Assembly (NCBI RefSeq): GCF_030813115.1
Contig: NZ_JAUSTY010000015.1
Span: 1-64,000 of the forward strand
DNA: 64,000 bases
Origin: Bacillus horti
GTDB taxonomy: Bacteria; Bacillota; Bacilli; Caldalkalibacillales; JCM-10596
Direction: 5' to 3'
In this document: positions 53,059 to 61,533 of the stretch, piece after piece
Layout: each line of letters begins with the position of its first letter
Numbering within the stretch: the stretch's first letter is position 1
Position numbers and translations under genes: made by a program
The notes under the pieces: model-generated
Database searches by the model: none
What the model was told of the DNA's origin: nothing
Seen by the model: only the letters and a program-made list of their open reading frames with translations

Positions 53059-53312
53059 AGAAAGTATAAAATTTGATACCATGTTTTCTTCAAATTTTAT
53101 ACTTTCTGACGGCATGAAAAGCTTCCTCTAATGATGGACTAGACGACTTCTTCGAAGAGGGCTTCGATAGAAGCTTTTCTTACAGTCTAAGAATTTATAA
53201 AATTTGATACAATGATTTCTTCAAGTTTTATAAATTCTGGCTGCATGTAAAAGCTTCCTCTAATGATGGACTGGACGACTTCTTCGAGAGGGCTTCGATA
53301 GAAGCTTTTCTT
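53059..53312. repeat. 131-bp tandem duplication with conserved hairpins
   Basis: Two units begin at 53059 and 53190. Each opens with an 18-bp stem (arms 53059-53076/53090-53107 and 53190-53207/53221-53238) around a 13-base loop. Each then has a second stem AAAAGCTTC/GAAGCTTTT enclosing a 40-base segment with a CTTCTTCGA core. Between copies the first stem differs at two pairs, both changed on both arms, plus one A-to-G change that keeps a G-U pair. The second part is almost identical in both. Function unknown. Confidence 0.85.
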
Positions 53313-53418
53313 ATATTCTCTTAATAAAATGTGTCCTTTTATTTTAGAGATTATTTTCATTAATTTAAGTGCTTTTGGTCATCCTAAGGATATCAATCTG
53401 AATAGTTAGGAGCTGACC

Positions 53419-55446
53419 ATGAAAAATAAGAATTGGATCATCACTATCATTATAGTTTTCTTAACCATCCCGTTTTTTGCTTCCATTTTCACCTCGGATG
53501 AGTCACGTGACTTAGAAGAAAATACAAGGATACAGGAAGAAGGATTCTCGAAGCAGCACCAGATTCCTCGAAAGCAATACCATGGAGCTGAAGCTCAAGG
53601 GAATCAAATGGAACAAACTCAAAAAGGGCAACTTAAAAAAGTTTCTGGAAAAGTGATGGATCAAGTATTAGCCAAGGACTTAGCCATGACGACCTCACTT
53701 TATGTTGAACAGTTAGAGGAGCAGCTAGAGCGTTGGAGTAAGGTAAGTATGGGTAGTGAGGAAGCCCTAAATCAATATAAAACTGAATTACATAGGCATA
53801 AATATATTCACTCACTAGGCCTTATACAAGATGGGAAGGCTATCCTTGAAAAAGGAACAATCGATGAACAAGCGTTAAAGAAGCTTAAGGATGATACGTC
53901 CGAGGTGTACCGATCAAGCCCTTACATGTCTGAGGGAAAACAAATGATGCTACTGGGGAGAAAGAATGAGGAAGGAGATTGGATCGTTGGGGAAATTGAT
54001 TTATCTTTTATAAAAGGTTTTGTTGGAAGTCTAGCTTCTGTAGCTGATGCTAACGGGAATTTCTTTATTTCTAGTGATGAAAAGCATGAGGTGAAATGGA
54101 ATCAGAAGCTAGCGGAAAGAGACGATGTAGTGTCTGAGGCGGTTCCAGAGCTTGACTGGAGAATAGTGATTTATTCTAAGGAAGAGCCAGATCATCAAAG
54201 AATCCATTATAAAAATGGGCAAGTATTTGTTCAATTTACGTCAGAGGACACTGCTTCTGAGTGGATACAAGAGCATCCTGAATTTATTATAGAAAAGCAG
54301 TATGGAGAATTGGTATTACTTTCTCATACCCAATTGAAGACTGAAGAGCTCATTCAAACTCTTACACAATTTCCTCAAGTTGTTCAGGCAGAGCCAAACT
54401 ATATTTACAATAAACAAGCACAAGAAATTCTCAATAATCAAGCGCAAGTAAGATTTACTCAAGCACAAAATGATGGCGCTGAGGTTAAAAAAAGTCCGAA
54501 TGATGAGTTTTTCATGCCCTATCAATGGAACCTTAAAGAGATCTTTGCTGAGCAAGGCTGGGGACTTAGTAGTGGTTCAACACAGATTACGATAGCTTAT
54601 CTGGACACAGGTATCGATATCGATCATGAGGATTTGAAGGATAAGATTGATGATGGGTTTAACTCCTTTGATAAATCAACAAATATTGTGGATGAGCATG
54701 GACATGGGACTCATGTTGCCGGAATCATTGGAGCTTTGACCAACAATGTAACGGGCATCGCTGGAACGGCCTGGGAGAATCGAGTACTGCCTGTTAAGGC
54801 TTTAAATGAAAACGGAGAAGGAAGCATATTTGAAATCGCAAGCGGATTAATATGGGCGACTGATCATGGTGCTAAAGTCATCAATTTGAGCTTAGGAGAC
54901 AGTGAGCACTCTGACCTCCTCTATGATGCGATTCGTTATGCCTATGAGCGTGATGTGGTGCTTATAGCTGCTGCGGGGAACGAAAATGTGGAAGAGCCTA
55001 TGTTTCCTTCAGCTTACGATGAGGTTCTTGCTGTTTCAGCAGTAAATGAGAAATTAGAGAAGGCGGACTTCTCTAATTATGGACCGCATATTGATGTAGC
55101 TGCACCTGGAGAAAATATTCCTAGTACGTTTATAGATGATCAATATGTGTTTATGTCAGGGACATCAATGGCTTCTCCGCATGTAGCAGGATTGGCAGGG
55201 TTAATACGTTCCTTTAGACCGGATTTAACGAATGATGAAGTGATGGATGTCATTAGAAAGACGGCTACGGATTTAGGTGCTCCTGGACATGATCCGGTGT
55301 TCGGTCATGGGTTGATTAACATTGAGAAAGCTTTACAGTATTTACAGAATGGAAAAGAAATTTTACAAGAAGGTGTAGAACAAGATATACCTGAATGGGG
55401 ATGGCCAGAATGGCTGAGAAGAATATTTCAAAATGATAGACACTAA
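53419..55446 (+). CDS. Membrane-anchored or secreted subtilisin-like protease with N-terminal sensor-like region
   Basis: This 675-residue S8 protease has an N-terminal hydrophobic segment (6-24), a region of about 230 residues (30-260), a propeptide-like stretch (about 265-330, ending VVQAEPNYIY) and a catalytic domain. The triad is Asp396 (YLDTGID), His429 (HGHGTHVAG) and Ser583 (GTSMASPHVAG), with the oxyanion Asn521 (AAGNEN). The 75-255 region (helix, HSLGLIQDGKAILEKG, WIVGEIDLSFIKGFVGS, ADANGNFFISSDE) resembles a Cache-type extracellular sensor, by pattern only. It follows ctaB and the hairpin duplication, and its own terminator follows. Confidence 0.85.
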   Translation: MKNKNWIITIIIVFLTIPFFASIFTSDESRDLEENTRIQEEGFSKQHQIPRKQYHGAEAQGNQMEQTQKGQLKKVSGKVMDQVLAKDLAMTTSLYVEQLEEQLERWSKVSMGSEEALNQYKTELHRHKYIHSLGLIQDGKAILEKGTIDEQALKKLKDDTSEVYRSSPYMSEGKQMMLLGRKNEEGDWIVGEIDLSFIKGFVGSLASVADANGNFFISSDEKHEVKWNQKLAERDDVVSEAVPELDWRIVIYSKEEPDHQRIHYKNGQVFVQFTSEDTASEWIQEHPEFIIEKQYGELVLLSHTQLKTEELIQTLTQFPQVVQAEPNYIYNKQAQEILNNQAQVRFTQAQNDGAEVKKSPNDEFFMPYQWNLKEIFAEQGWGLSSGSTQITIAYLDTGIDIDHEDLKDKIDDGFNSFDKSTNIVDEHGHGTHVAGIIGALTNNVTGIAGTAWENRVLPVKALNENGEGSIFEIASGLIWATDHGAKVINLSLGDSEHSDLLYDAIRYAYERDVVLIAAAGNENVEEPMFPSAYDEVLAVSAVNEKLEKADFSNYGPHIDVAAPGENIPSTFIDDQYVFMSGTSMASPHVAGLAGLIRSFRPDLTNDEVMDVIRKTATDLGAPGHDPVFGHGLINIEKALQYLQNGKEILQEGVEQDIPEWGWPEWLRRIFQNDRH

Positions 55447-55478
55447 TAAGCCTTTAATATTTCCCCGGCAAGCGCAGA

Positions 55479-55511
55479 AACCGCCATTATTCTGAAGATG
55501 GCGGTTCTTTT
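55479..55511 (+). terminator. Terminator of the subtilase gene
   Basis: AACCGCCAT (55479-55487) pairs perfectly with ATGGCGGTT (55498-55506) and is followed by CTTTT. Confidence 0.85.
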
Positions 55512-55596
55512 AGCCGAAAAAAGGAAGAATTTCGACACTATATTAATGGATGCTTGGTGAAAATAGGGGTGTTACACCGGTTAAAGAAAAGGGAAA

Positions 55597-56604
55597 TCAA
55601 TGTTCTATTTTCATATCTCCGAGCTTGATCCAGCCTTTTTTTCTGAAAAGCTCCGAAAGAGCCAAACTTATAAGAGCCGGAGCAATAAAATGAAGTACGG
55701 CAACCTTGAACAAAATTTCCATGTTAAAGCCCATCGTGGTAAAGGTGAAAATTTGCCCAACTAAACCGCTAGTTCCCATGCCAGCTCCTTCCTTAACACT
55801 TTCCATTTGCCAAAGTCCCGTTGCAATGGGGGCTAACAAAATTCCTGCCACTGTAGGAGGTATGAGGATTAAAGGGTTTTTAATGATATTGGCAATTTGT
55901 AGCATGGATGTCCCTATACCTTGAGCAACCAATCCACCAATACCATTTTCACGATAGCTACTTACGGCAAAGCCAATCATTTGTGCTGCACAACCAACTG
56001 TTGCCGCTCCAGCAGCTAGACCATCTAACCCAAGCATAATGGCAATCGCTGCGCTTGATATAGGTGCTGTTAAGGCAAGCCCCATTAAAGTAGCTACGAG
56101 TATACCCATAAGTATAGGTTGCTGTCCCACCGACCAGTTAATTAATTCACCAAAATAGATCATGGCCTGCCCAATAACAGCACCCATGTAAGTTGCTGTT
56201 AGGTATCCTACAACAATGGTTACAAAAGGGGTAAAAATAATATCTAACCTAGTTGTTTTTGATACGAGTTTACCAAATTCAGTGGCTAGGACAGTGGCTA
56301 TGTATGCACCAGCAGGACCACCTGCTTCTACGCCTGCTGCACCTGCGATAACTGCTGCAAATAGAACAAGAGGTGGAGCCTTAAGGGCCAAGGCTACGGC
56401 TACGCCTATAGCAGGACCATAGAGATCCATCGCTAGCTGCCCAAGACTGATCAGAAGCTGAATATGTAGTTGTTCCCCAATAGTTCGTACAATTAAACCT
56501 ATGACTAATGATGAAAATAAACCGAGGGCTAAGTAAGAGAAGGCGGTAATAAAGTAGGTTTTTAAGGATAAATCTATCCCTTTTTCTGCTAGTCTCTTTT
56601 TCAT
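55597..56604 (-). CDS. PTS EIIC-like membrane transporter (PTS_EIIC_2 type)
   Basis: This 335-residue protein has about eight to nine membrane segments rich in Gly and Ala, with long regions such as AGAAGVEAGGPAGAYIATVL and APISSAAIAIMLGLDGLAAG. The composition and layout fit the stand-alone EIIC-like family (PTS_EIIC_2), members of which lack EIIA and EIIB domains, so sugar phosphorylation is uncertain. No PTS partner genes are near. The ATG at 56604 follows a GGGATG-containing stretch. Substrate unknown. Confidence 0.75.
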   Translation of the reverse strand: MKKRLAEKGIDLSLKTYFITAFSYLALGLFSSLVIGLIVRTIGEQLHIQLLISLGQLAMDLYGPAIGVAVALALKAPPLVLFAAVIAGAAGVEAGGPAGAYIATVLATEFGKLVSKTTRLDIIFTPFVTIVVGYLTATYMGAVIGQAMIYFGELINWSVGQQPILMGILVATLMGLALTAPISSAAIAIMLGLDGLAAGAATVGCAAQMIGFAVSSYRENGIGGLVAQGIGTSMLQIANIIKNPLILIPPTVAGILLAPIATGLWQMESVKEGAGMGTSGLVGQIFTFTTMGFNMEILFKVAVLHFIAPALISLALSELFRKKGWIKLGDMKIEH

Positions 56605-56752
56605 TGATACACATCCCTTATAAACGATAAAAGCATATTGAATTCATGTATGAAAAAGCCAAACTGTGTATAGGTTATCGCATCTCAACAGCTATCATAC
56701 TTCTTTTGGCTAAAAAGGCAAAGAAATTTTACCAAAAAATCTTATGAATTTG

Positions 56753-56781
56753 TTGACAGTATACTTATATCACATTAAAGT
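56753..56781 (+). promoter_or_regulatory. Sigma-A promoter of proC
   Basis: TTGACA (56753-56758) and TAAAGT (56776-56781) are separated by 17 bases, about 37 bases before the proC start. Confidence 0.6.
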
Positions 56782-56817
56782 CAATTAATAAACAAGAGAC
56801 GCAGGAGAGTGGAAAAC

Positions 56818-57660
56818 ATGCTAGAAGGAAGGATTTGTTTTGTAGGTGCGGGGGCTATGGCTGAGGCAATTTTATGTGGAATGCTTAATCATAAGATTGT
56901 GAAGCCAGGTCAAATTTCAGTTACAAATAGAGATGACCGATTTAGATTAGATGAACTAGTGTATAACTTCGGAGTTGTAGGAGATAGCTCGCAAAAATAT
57001 CGCTCTATCCAAGAGGCTGATATTTTAATTCTAGCGATGAAACCAAAGGATATATCTACAGCATTAGAAGAAATTAGAGCGTATACTTCTCAGGAGCAGC
57101 TCGTTATTTCAGTCATTGCTGGGATATCAACGAAGCAAATCTCAGAATTTCTAGGACATCAGGCACCTGTCATTAGGACGATGCCCAATACATCTGCCAT
57201 TGTGGGGCTTTCTGGAACTGGAGTTTGTGCGGGTGAATTTGCTAAAGCAGAGCATATACAAGTAGCTAGGGAGATTTTCGAAGCGATTGGTCTTGTGATT
57301 GTGACAGATGAGGAGAAGCTTGATGCGATTACTGGATTATCTGGTAGTGGACCAGCGTATGTGTATTATTTGGTTGAAGCTATGCTAGAGGGGGGGAAGG
57401 CTGTAGGGCTTTCTGAGCAGGAAGCCAAGGATTTGATTCTACAAACAGTGATAGGTGCAGCAAATATGCTTATAGAGACGAATGAATCACCTGCCTATTT
57501 AAGAGAAAAAGTGACAAGTCCGAACGGGACGACCCAGGCTGGTCTAGATGTACTCAAGCAGTATCAATTCCAGGAAGCGGTCAAGCAATGTGTTGTTCGA
57601 GCTACAGAGAGGTCTAAGGAGCTTGGGGCACAATCATCTGTTACTCTTAAGAAACAGTAG
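56818..57660 (+). CDS. proC: Pyrroline-5-carboxylate reductase
   Basis: This 280-residue enzyme reduces pyrroline-5-carboxylate to proline with NAD(P)H. It has the Rossmann motif ICFVGAGAMAEAIL at the start, AMKPKDI after the domain's strands, VIRTMPNTSAIVG and the C-terminal signature SGSGPAYVYYLVEAM with TSPNGTTQAGLD. ATG 56818 is preferred over GTG 56809, which is too near the AGGAG site. No other proline genes are adjacent. A terminator follows at 57687-57722. Confidence 0.93.
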   Translation: MLEGRICFVGAGAMAEAILCGMLNHKIVKPGQISVTNRDDRFRLDELVYNFGVVGDSSQKYRSIQEADILILAMKPKDISTALEEIRAYTSQEQLVISVIAGISTKQISEFLGHQAPVIRTMPNTSAIVGLSGTGVCAGEFAKAEHIQVAREIFEAIGLVIVTDEEKLDAITGLSGSGPAYVYYLVEAMLEGGKAVGLSEQEAKDLILQTVIGAANMLIETNESPAYLREKVTSPNGTTQAGLDVLKQYQFQEAVKQCVVRATERSKELGAQSSVTLKKQ

Positions 57661-57686
57661 GCGTTCAAGTGAGAAGATAGCTGTTT

Positions 57687-57722
57687 TACCACTATTCAGT
57701 TTTCATGGATAGTGGTATTTTT
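57687..57722 (+). terminator. Terminator of proC
   Basis: TACCACTAT (57687-57695) pairs perfectly with ATAGTGGTA (57709-57717) and is followed by TTTTT. Confidence 0.88.
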
Positions 57723-57824
57723 GTTGGATTCGATAGTCATTTCATTATTTTTTCTTCACTTTTTATTAACCAAATTAGGCGAACGGTAATATAGTGTAGG
57801 GAATCCTTAATTTGAGGTGAGGGT

Positions 57825-58256
57825 ATGGCTGTAATCAAGTCGAACATTAATGAGAGAAGAATGTTAGCCCGTTTAATGAGAGCCGAAGCGGAGGGTGAAG
57901 GAGAGCTCGGTATGCTTCTGGTTGGTAATGTTGGTGTAAATCGGGTCAGAGTGGGCTGCTTAGACTTCACCGATATTAATTCTATAGAACGGATGGTATT
58001 TCAACGTCCAGGTGGCTTTGAGGCAACGATTAAGCCATACTTTTATCAGCGGGCAAGGGAAAGTGAGCTAAGGCTAGCTGAAAGAGCAATTAATGGAGAA
58101 AGAAGTCGTCCAGCTGAATTTGCCCTGTGGTTTTTTAGACCTGATGGTCCATGCCCCGAACAGTGGTACGGTCAATGGAATTCTGGAAGATATAAGAGCC
58201 ATTGCTTTTTCATTCCTACGGAATCGGATTGTCCGGATGTTTACAATGTATATTAA
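57825..58256 (+). CDS. cwlJ: Spore cortex-lytic cell wall hydrolase CwlJ
   Basis: This 143-residue hydrolase degrades spore cortex peptidoglycan during germination. It has the SleB-type catalytic core: RLMRAEAEGEGELGMLLVGN, then FYQRARESELRLAERAINGE and FALWFFRPDGPCP. It lacks a signal peptide because it is made in the mother cell and assembled into the coat. Length and sequence match B. subtilis CwlJ. The partner gene gerQ follows about 110 bases downstream, as in B. subtilis, so the organism forms spores. Confidence 0.95.
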   Translation: MAVIKSNINERRMLARLMRAEAEGEGELGMLLVGNVGVNRVRVGCLDFTDINSIERMVFQRPGGFEATIKPYFYQRARESELRLAERAINGERSRPAEFALWFFRPDGPCPEQWYGQWNSGRYKSHCFFIPTESDCPDVYNVY

Positions 58257-58365
58257 GTCGAAATCAGCAGGTATGGCAAGTCGAAAGTAAGGGCAGAGAA
58301 AGAAGAAAGTACGTTGTAAAGCAAGACGTTATTCCTAAACTAGAAATAGAATTCAGGAGGTTATA

Positions 58366-58836
58366 ATGAATCAGCCTTATTTTAATCCATTTGTTGAACA
58401 GGAAGGTTTTTATCAAGGAGGAGAGCGAGTGAATGCTCCTCAATTCCCGCAGCAGTTACAGGTACCAACTCAAGCAGGAGCAGCCATTCCTATGCAAGGG
58501 GGATATCCATCAGGACAATTCCCTGGCTTTGGAGGAGGTACTCAAGGAAGACCACCTGTTCTTCCTCTAGAGCAGTCGTATATTGAGAACATTCTTCGTT
58601 TAAACCTAGGCAGACTAGCAACGGTTTATACAACCTATGAGTACAATTCAGAGTGGAACGCAAAAATTTATAGAGGGATTATCGATGAAGCTGGAAGAGA
58701 CCACGTTATCATTAGAGACCCTGAAACAGGAAGAACATTTCTGTTACTAATGGTAAATCTAGACTATGTTGAATTTGATGAGCCTATTAATTATGTAAGT
58801 CCACAGCTTCCAGGTTTTGTTCAATCTCCCCGCTAG
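58366..58836 (+). CDS. gerQ: Spore coat protein GerQ
   Basis: This 156-residue coat protein is needed to localise CwlJ. The first half is low-complexity and rich in Gln, Gly and Pro (VPTQAGAAIPMQGGYPSGQF). The conserved C-terminal part begins YIENILRLNLGRLATVYTTY and contains the RDPETGRTFLLLMVNLDYVE segment. In B. subtilis it is cross-linked in the coat by transglutaminase. AGGAGGTTATA precedes the ATG. Confidence 0.95.
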   Translation: MNQPYFNPFVEQEGFYQGGERVNAPQFPQQLQVPTQAGAAIPMQGGYPSGQFPGFGGGTQGRPPVLPLEQSYIENILRLNLGRLATVYTTYEYNSEWNAKIYRGIIDEAGRDHVIIRDPETGRTFLLLMVNLDYVEFDEPINYVSPQLPGFVQSPR

Positions 58837-58854
58837 TAGAAGAGAGAATAAAAC

Positions 58855-58905
58855 TTCCCTGTCCATACTATAATCCACAGTGATTTAGTATGGCAGGGAA
58901 TAAAA
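58855..58905. terminator. Inverted repeat after gerQ
   Basis: TTCCCTG and CCATACTA arms at 58855-58870 pair with TAGTATGG and CAGGGAA at 58886-58900, leaving one bulged base. It lies between the convergent gerQ and the small DUF2573-like gene. The tail is only partly T-rich. Confidence 0.6.
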
Positions 58906-58940
58906 TATAGGGACAAGCCACATAGAATTTGTCCTTAATA

Positions 58941-59189
58941 TTAGGATTGATCTTTCTGTTTATGCTCCCGGTTTAGGGTCTGAAGCTCATCAAATATTTG
59001 CTTGATCTGGAGCTTAGCGTCTGGATTATCTGCCATCCAATGCTTAGCTAGATCAGGCATTGTTTTACTTATATGAGAGTAGAGACTAAATAGCTTGACC
59101 TTACGTAAGACTTCTGTAGAAGAATCACCTGTTAACAGCTCGGCATACTTTTGCACAAATCGTTCAAATTCCTGCTCAAATTCATCCAT
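58941..59189 (-). CDS. DUF2573-like (YusU-like) small protein
   Basis: This 82-residue acidic helical protein matches my memory of B. subtilis YusU (DUF2573): FERFVQKYAELLTGDSSTEV, then KVKLFSLYSHISKTMPDLAK. No catalytic motif or membrane segment is visible and the function is unknown. AAAGGGTGATAAT before the ATG serves as ribosome site. It is convergent with gerQ. Confidence 0.65.
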   Translation of the reverse strand: MDEFEQEFERFVQKYAELLTGDSSTEVLRKVKLFSLYSHISKTMPDLAKHWMADNPDAKLQIKQIFDELQTLNREHKQKDQS

Positions 59190-59378
59190 ATTATCACCCT
59201 TTCAATGACAACCTCTGATATAAGTGTAATATAAGCTGACTTCCTATTTCAATCCACAGAATCAATCTGATTGGGACTCTAGTGTAATCGTTACGAGTAT
59301 AGGAAGGTATTGTTATAGAAGCTATCCTATGTATACAGAAAAATGAACAGGTCAAGGATAGGAATGGAGGTGAACTGA

Positions 59379-60212
59379 ATGAAGCTAGGCTGTCATGTTA
59401 GTATAAAAGAGGGGTTTTTAGCGGCAGCTAAGCGCGCTTTGTCTTTCGGAGCAAAGTCTTTTCAATATTTCCCCAAAAACCCACGAAGCTTAAGTGTCAA
59501 GAACATAAATGATAGTGATGCGTTAGCCTGTGCTCATTTCTGTAAGCAGCATAATCTTGTTTCTTTCGCTCACACTCCTTATCCAACTAAGCTATGTCCA
59601 ACCACTAATACGTCGAGGGAACTTATTCAGAGTTCTCTTTTAAATGATTTAGAAATAGCTGAACATTGTGGTTCAGTTGGTGTCATTGTGCATTTTGGAC
59701 AATCCAAGGAAAGAGATAGACTTGCTGGATATAAGCAAATGATCAATCTGCTTAATGAAGTGTTAGAGCAGTGGAAGGGAGAGGCTTTACTATTAATTGA
59801 AAATAACGCTGGACAAGGGAGCAGAATGGGTATTACGCTGGAAGAAATGGTACAGATCCGTACCTTAACTAGCTATCCAGAAAAGATAGGCTTTTGCCTT
59901 GATACCTGTCATGCTTTTGCTAGTGGACTGTGGAATGGTCAAACAAAAGAGCCACTGATCACAGATGCTAAAAAATTAAATTATCTTGAAAACTTAAAGG
60001 TCATTCACTTAAATGACTCTGTATACCCTTTCCGATCCTATAGAGATCGACATGCCTGCCTAGGCGATGGAAAGATAGAGCTAAACGGATTTATTGATCT
60101 TCTTTCCTGTTCAGAGCTACAAAACACGCCTTTCGTCCTTGAGACTCCTTATACCTCTACATATACCTATAAGGATCAAATAGAGTACATAACGGGTTTA
60201 GTTGAGAACTAA
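59379..60212 (+). CDS. nfo: Endonuclease IV (AP endonuclease family 2)
   Basis: This 277-residue TIM-barrel enzyme cuts DNA at abasic sites in base excision repair. Zinc-binding segments are visible along the chain: GCHVS at the start, FAHTPY, VIVHFG, LLIENNAGQG, FCLDTCHAFASG, VIHLNDS and RDRHACLGDGKI. GGAGGTGAACTGA precedes the ATG. It stands alone between spore coat genes and a DUF2203 gene. Confidence 0.92.
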   Translation: MKLGCHVSIKEGFLAAAKRALSFGAKSFQYFPKNPRSLSVKNINDSDALACAHFCKQHNLVSFAHTPYPTKLCPTTNTSRELIQSSLLNDLEIAEHCGSVGVIVHFGQSKERDRLAGYKQMINLLNEVLEQWKGEALLLIENNAGQGSRMGITLEEMVQIRTLTSYPEKIGFCLDTCHAFASGLWNGQTKEPLITDAKKLNYLENLKVIHLNDSVYPFRSYRDRHACLGDGKIELNGFIDLLSCSELQNTPFVLETPYTSTYTYKDQIEYITGLVEN

Positions 60213-60368
60213 ATCTTCAAAGCGTTGATATGGTTCGTTATAGCAAAAAAAATTCTTGAACGGTCATAAATAAGGCTCTATTTCGAATAATTATATAATT
60301 GGCGTATAAAAGGCGTTCTGCCAATGTAGTATTTGTTTGGATATTGAGAAAGAAAGGGATGATCAAAG

Positions 60369-60827
60369 GTGACAAATAAATGGGAGAATAAGAGAGAAGA
60401 GAATAAGTTTTTTACAGTTGATCAAGCGAATGAGCTAACACCCCTCTTTCAACAAGAAATTATCTTACTCCAAGAGCTTAAAAATAAATATGACATCAAG
60501 ACGGCCCAGCTTTATGACTTTAAAAGAGTTAAGGCAAAAACGGGTAATGGTATAGAGGAGCATAAAGACACATTCTTTATCTTAGAAACAGAGATCGAAT
60601 TTATTCAGATTGAAATGCAAAGCATCGTCTACAATATCGAGTCTAAAGGTGCGATACTAAAGGATATTGATATGGGTCTGATTGACTTTCCGACCATTAT
60701 TGATGGAAGTGAGATGGAGCTTTGCTGGAAATACGGTGAAGATAAAATTAAATACTATCATGGTAAAAATGAGGGTTACTATCACAGAAAACCTCTTGAA
60801 GATGATATTCAACCTGAAAAGGAATAA
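60369..60827 (+). CDS. DUF2203 domain protein
   Basis: This 152-residue protein fits DUF2203: FFTVDQANELTPLFQQEIIL at the start, a long helical middle, and the C-terminal hallmark DIDMGLIDFPTIIDGSEMEL followed by CWKYGEDKIKYYHGKNEG. The function of this family is not known. The GTG start follows AAAGGGATGATCAAAG. No partner gene is evident. Confidence 0.75.
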   Translation: MTNKWENKREENKFFTVDQANELTPLFQQEIILLQELKNKYDIKTAQLYDFKRVKAKTGNGIEEHKDTFFILETEIEFIQIEMQSIVYNIESKGAILKDIDMGLIDFPTIIDGSEMELCWKYGEDKIKYYHGKNEGYYHRKPLEDDIQPEKE

Positions 60828-60855
60828 GGTATTCTACTAAGGGCCTAGGCTAGTT

Positions 60856-61302
60856 TTAGCGTTTAATAACTGTAAGAAGCATGTTTTCAAATCGCTGCTG
60901 ATCTTCATTAGAGAATGCCCTAGGTCCTTTTACTCTTCCTCCTCCACGTCTATGCTTCGCTGAAAGATACCTTCTCAACATAAGCTCATCAAGATTGTCC
61001 TGAGTGTATTCAAAGCCAGTGTGATGAATAGCGTAGCTCTTTTTAGCTAATACCATTGCTGCTAATCCATAGTCTTGTGTGATAACTACGTCCCCAGCTT
61101 TAATATGATTAACAATATAAAGATCTGTAGACTGCTCGGAAGCATCTACCATAACATGCTCAACATTTACTTGTGTAGCAGTAGAGGGACTATAGTGGGC
61201 ATAGCTGTAGACTAACACAACGTGTACATCTTCCTTTTTAGCGATTGTAATGATGTTTTTTTTCACAGGACATGCGTCAGCATCTACGTAGATCTTCACC
61301 AA
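60856..61302 (-). CDS. yqxD: UPF0178/DUF188 family protein (YqxD-like)
   Basis: This 148-residue protein belongs to the YaiI/YqxD family. The conserved start KIYVDADACPVKKNIITIAK and the middle VVITQDYGLAAMVLAK are present, with Asp residues arranged like a PIN-type nuclease fold, although the biochemical activity is not established. The C-terminus is basic (AKHRRGGGRVKGPRA). AAGGAGGATAATTTGG precedes the ATG at 61302. Confidence 0.9.
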   Translation of the reverse strand: MVKIYVDADACPVKKNIITIAKKEDVHVVLVYSYAHYSPSTATQVNVEHVMVDASEQSTDLYIVNHIKAGDVVITQDYGLAAMVLAKKSYAIHHTGFEYTQDNLDELMLRRYLSAKHRRGGGRVKGPRAFSNEDQQRFENMLLTVIKR

Positions 61303-61533
61303 ATTATCCTCCTTCCTTTAACTCCTTTGAGTACAATACCATTCTTATTATAATCTATTCTATTGACAAAAGTCTGTTTGAAATGAGGCAGCTACTGAAT
61401 TTTCATTGCGTAAGCTAATGGTTTCAAGTAATATTAGAGTGTTCCTCATGTAGGGGTTATGAAAAAATGGTGTGAGTTTAGTAAAAAGAGGGAATAATGT
61501 AGGAATCATTGATCTACATGGAGGTTATCTGTG

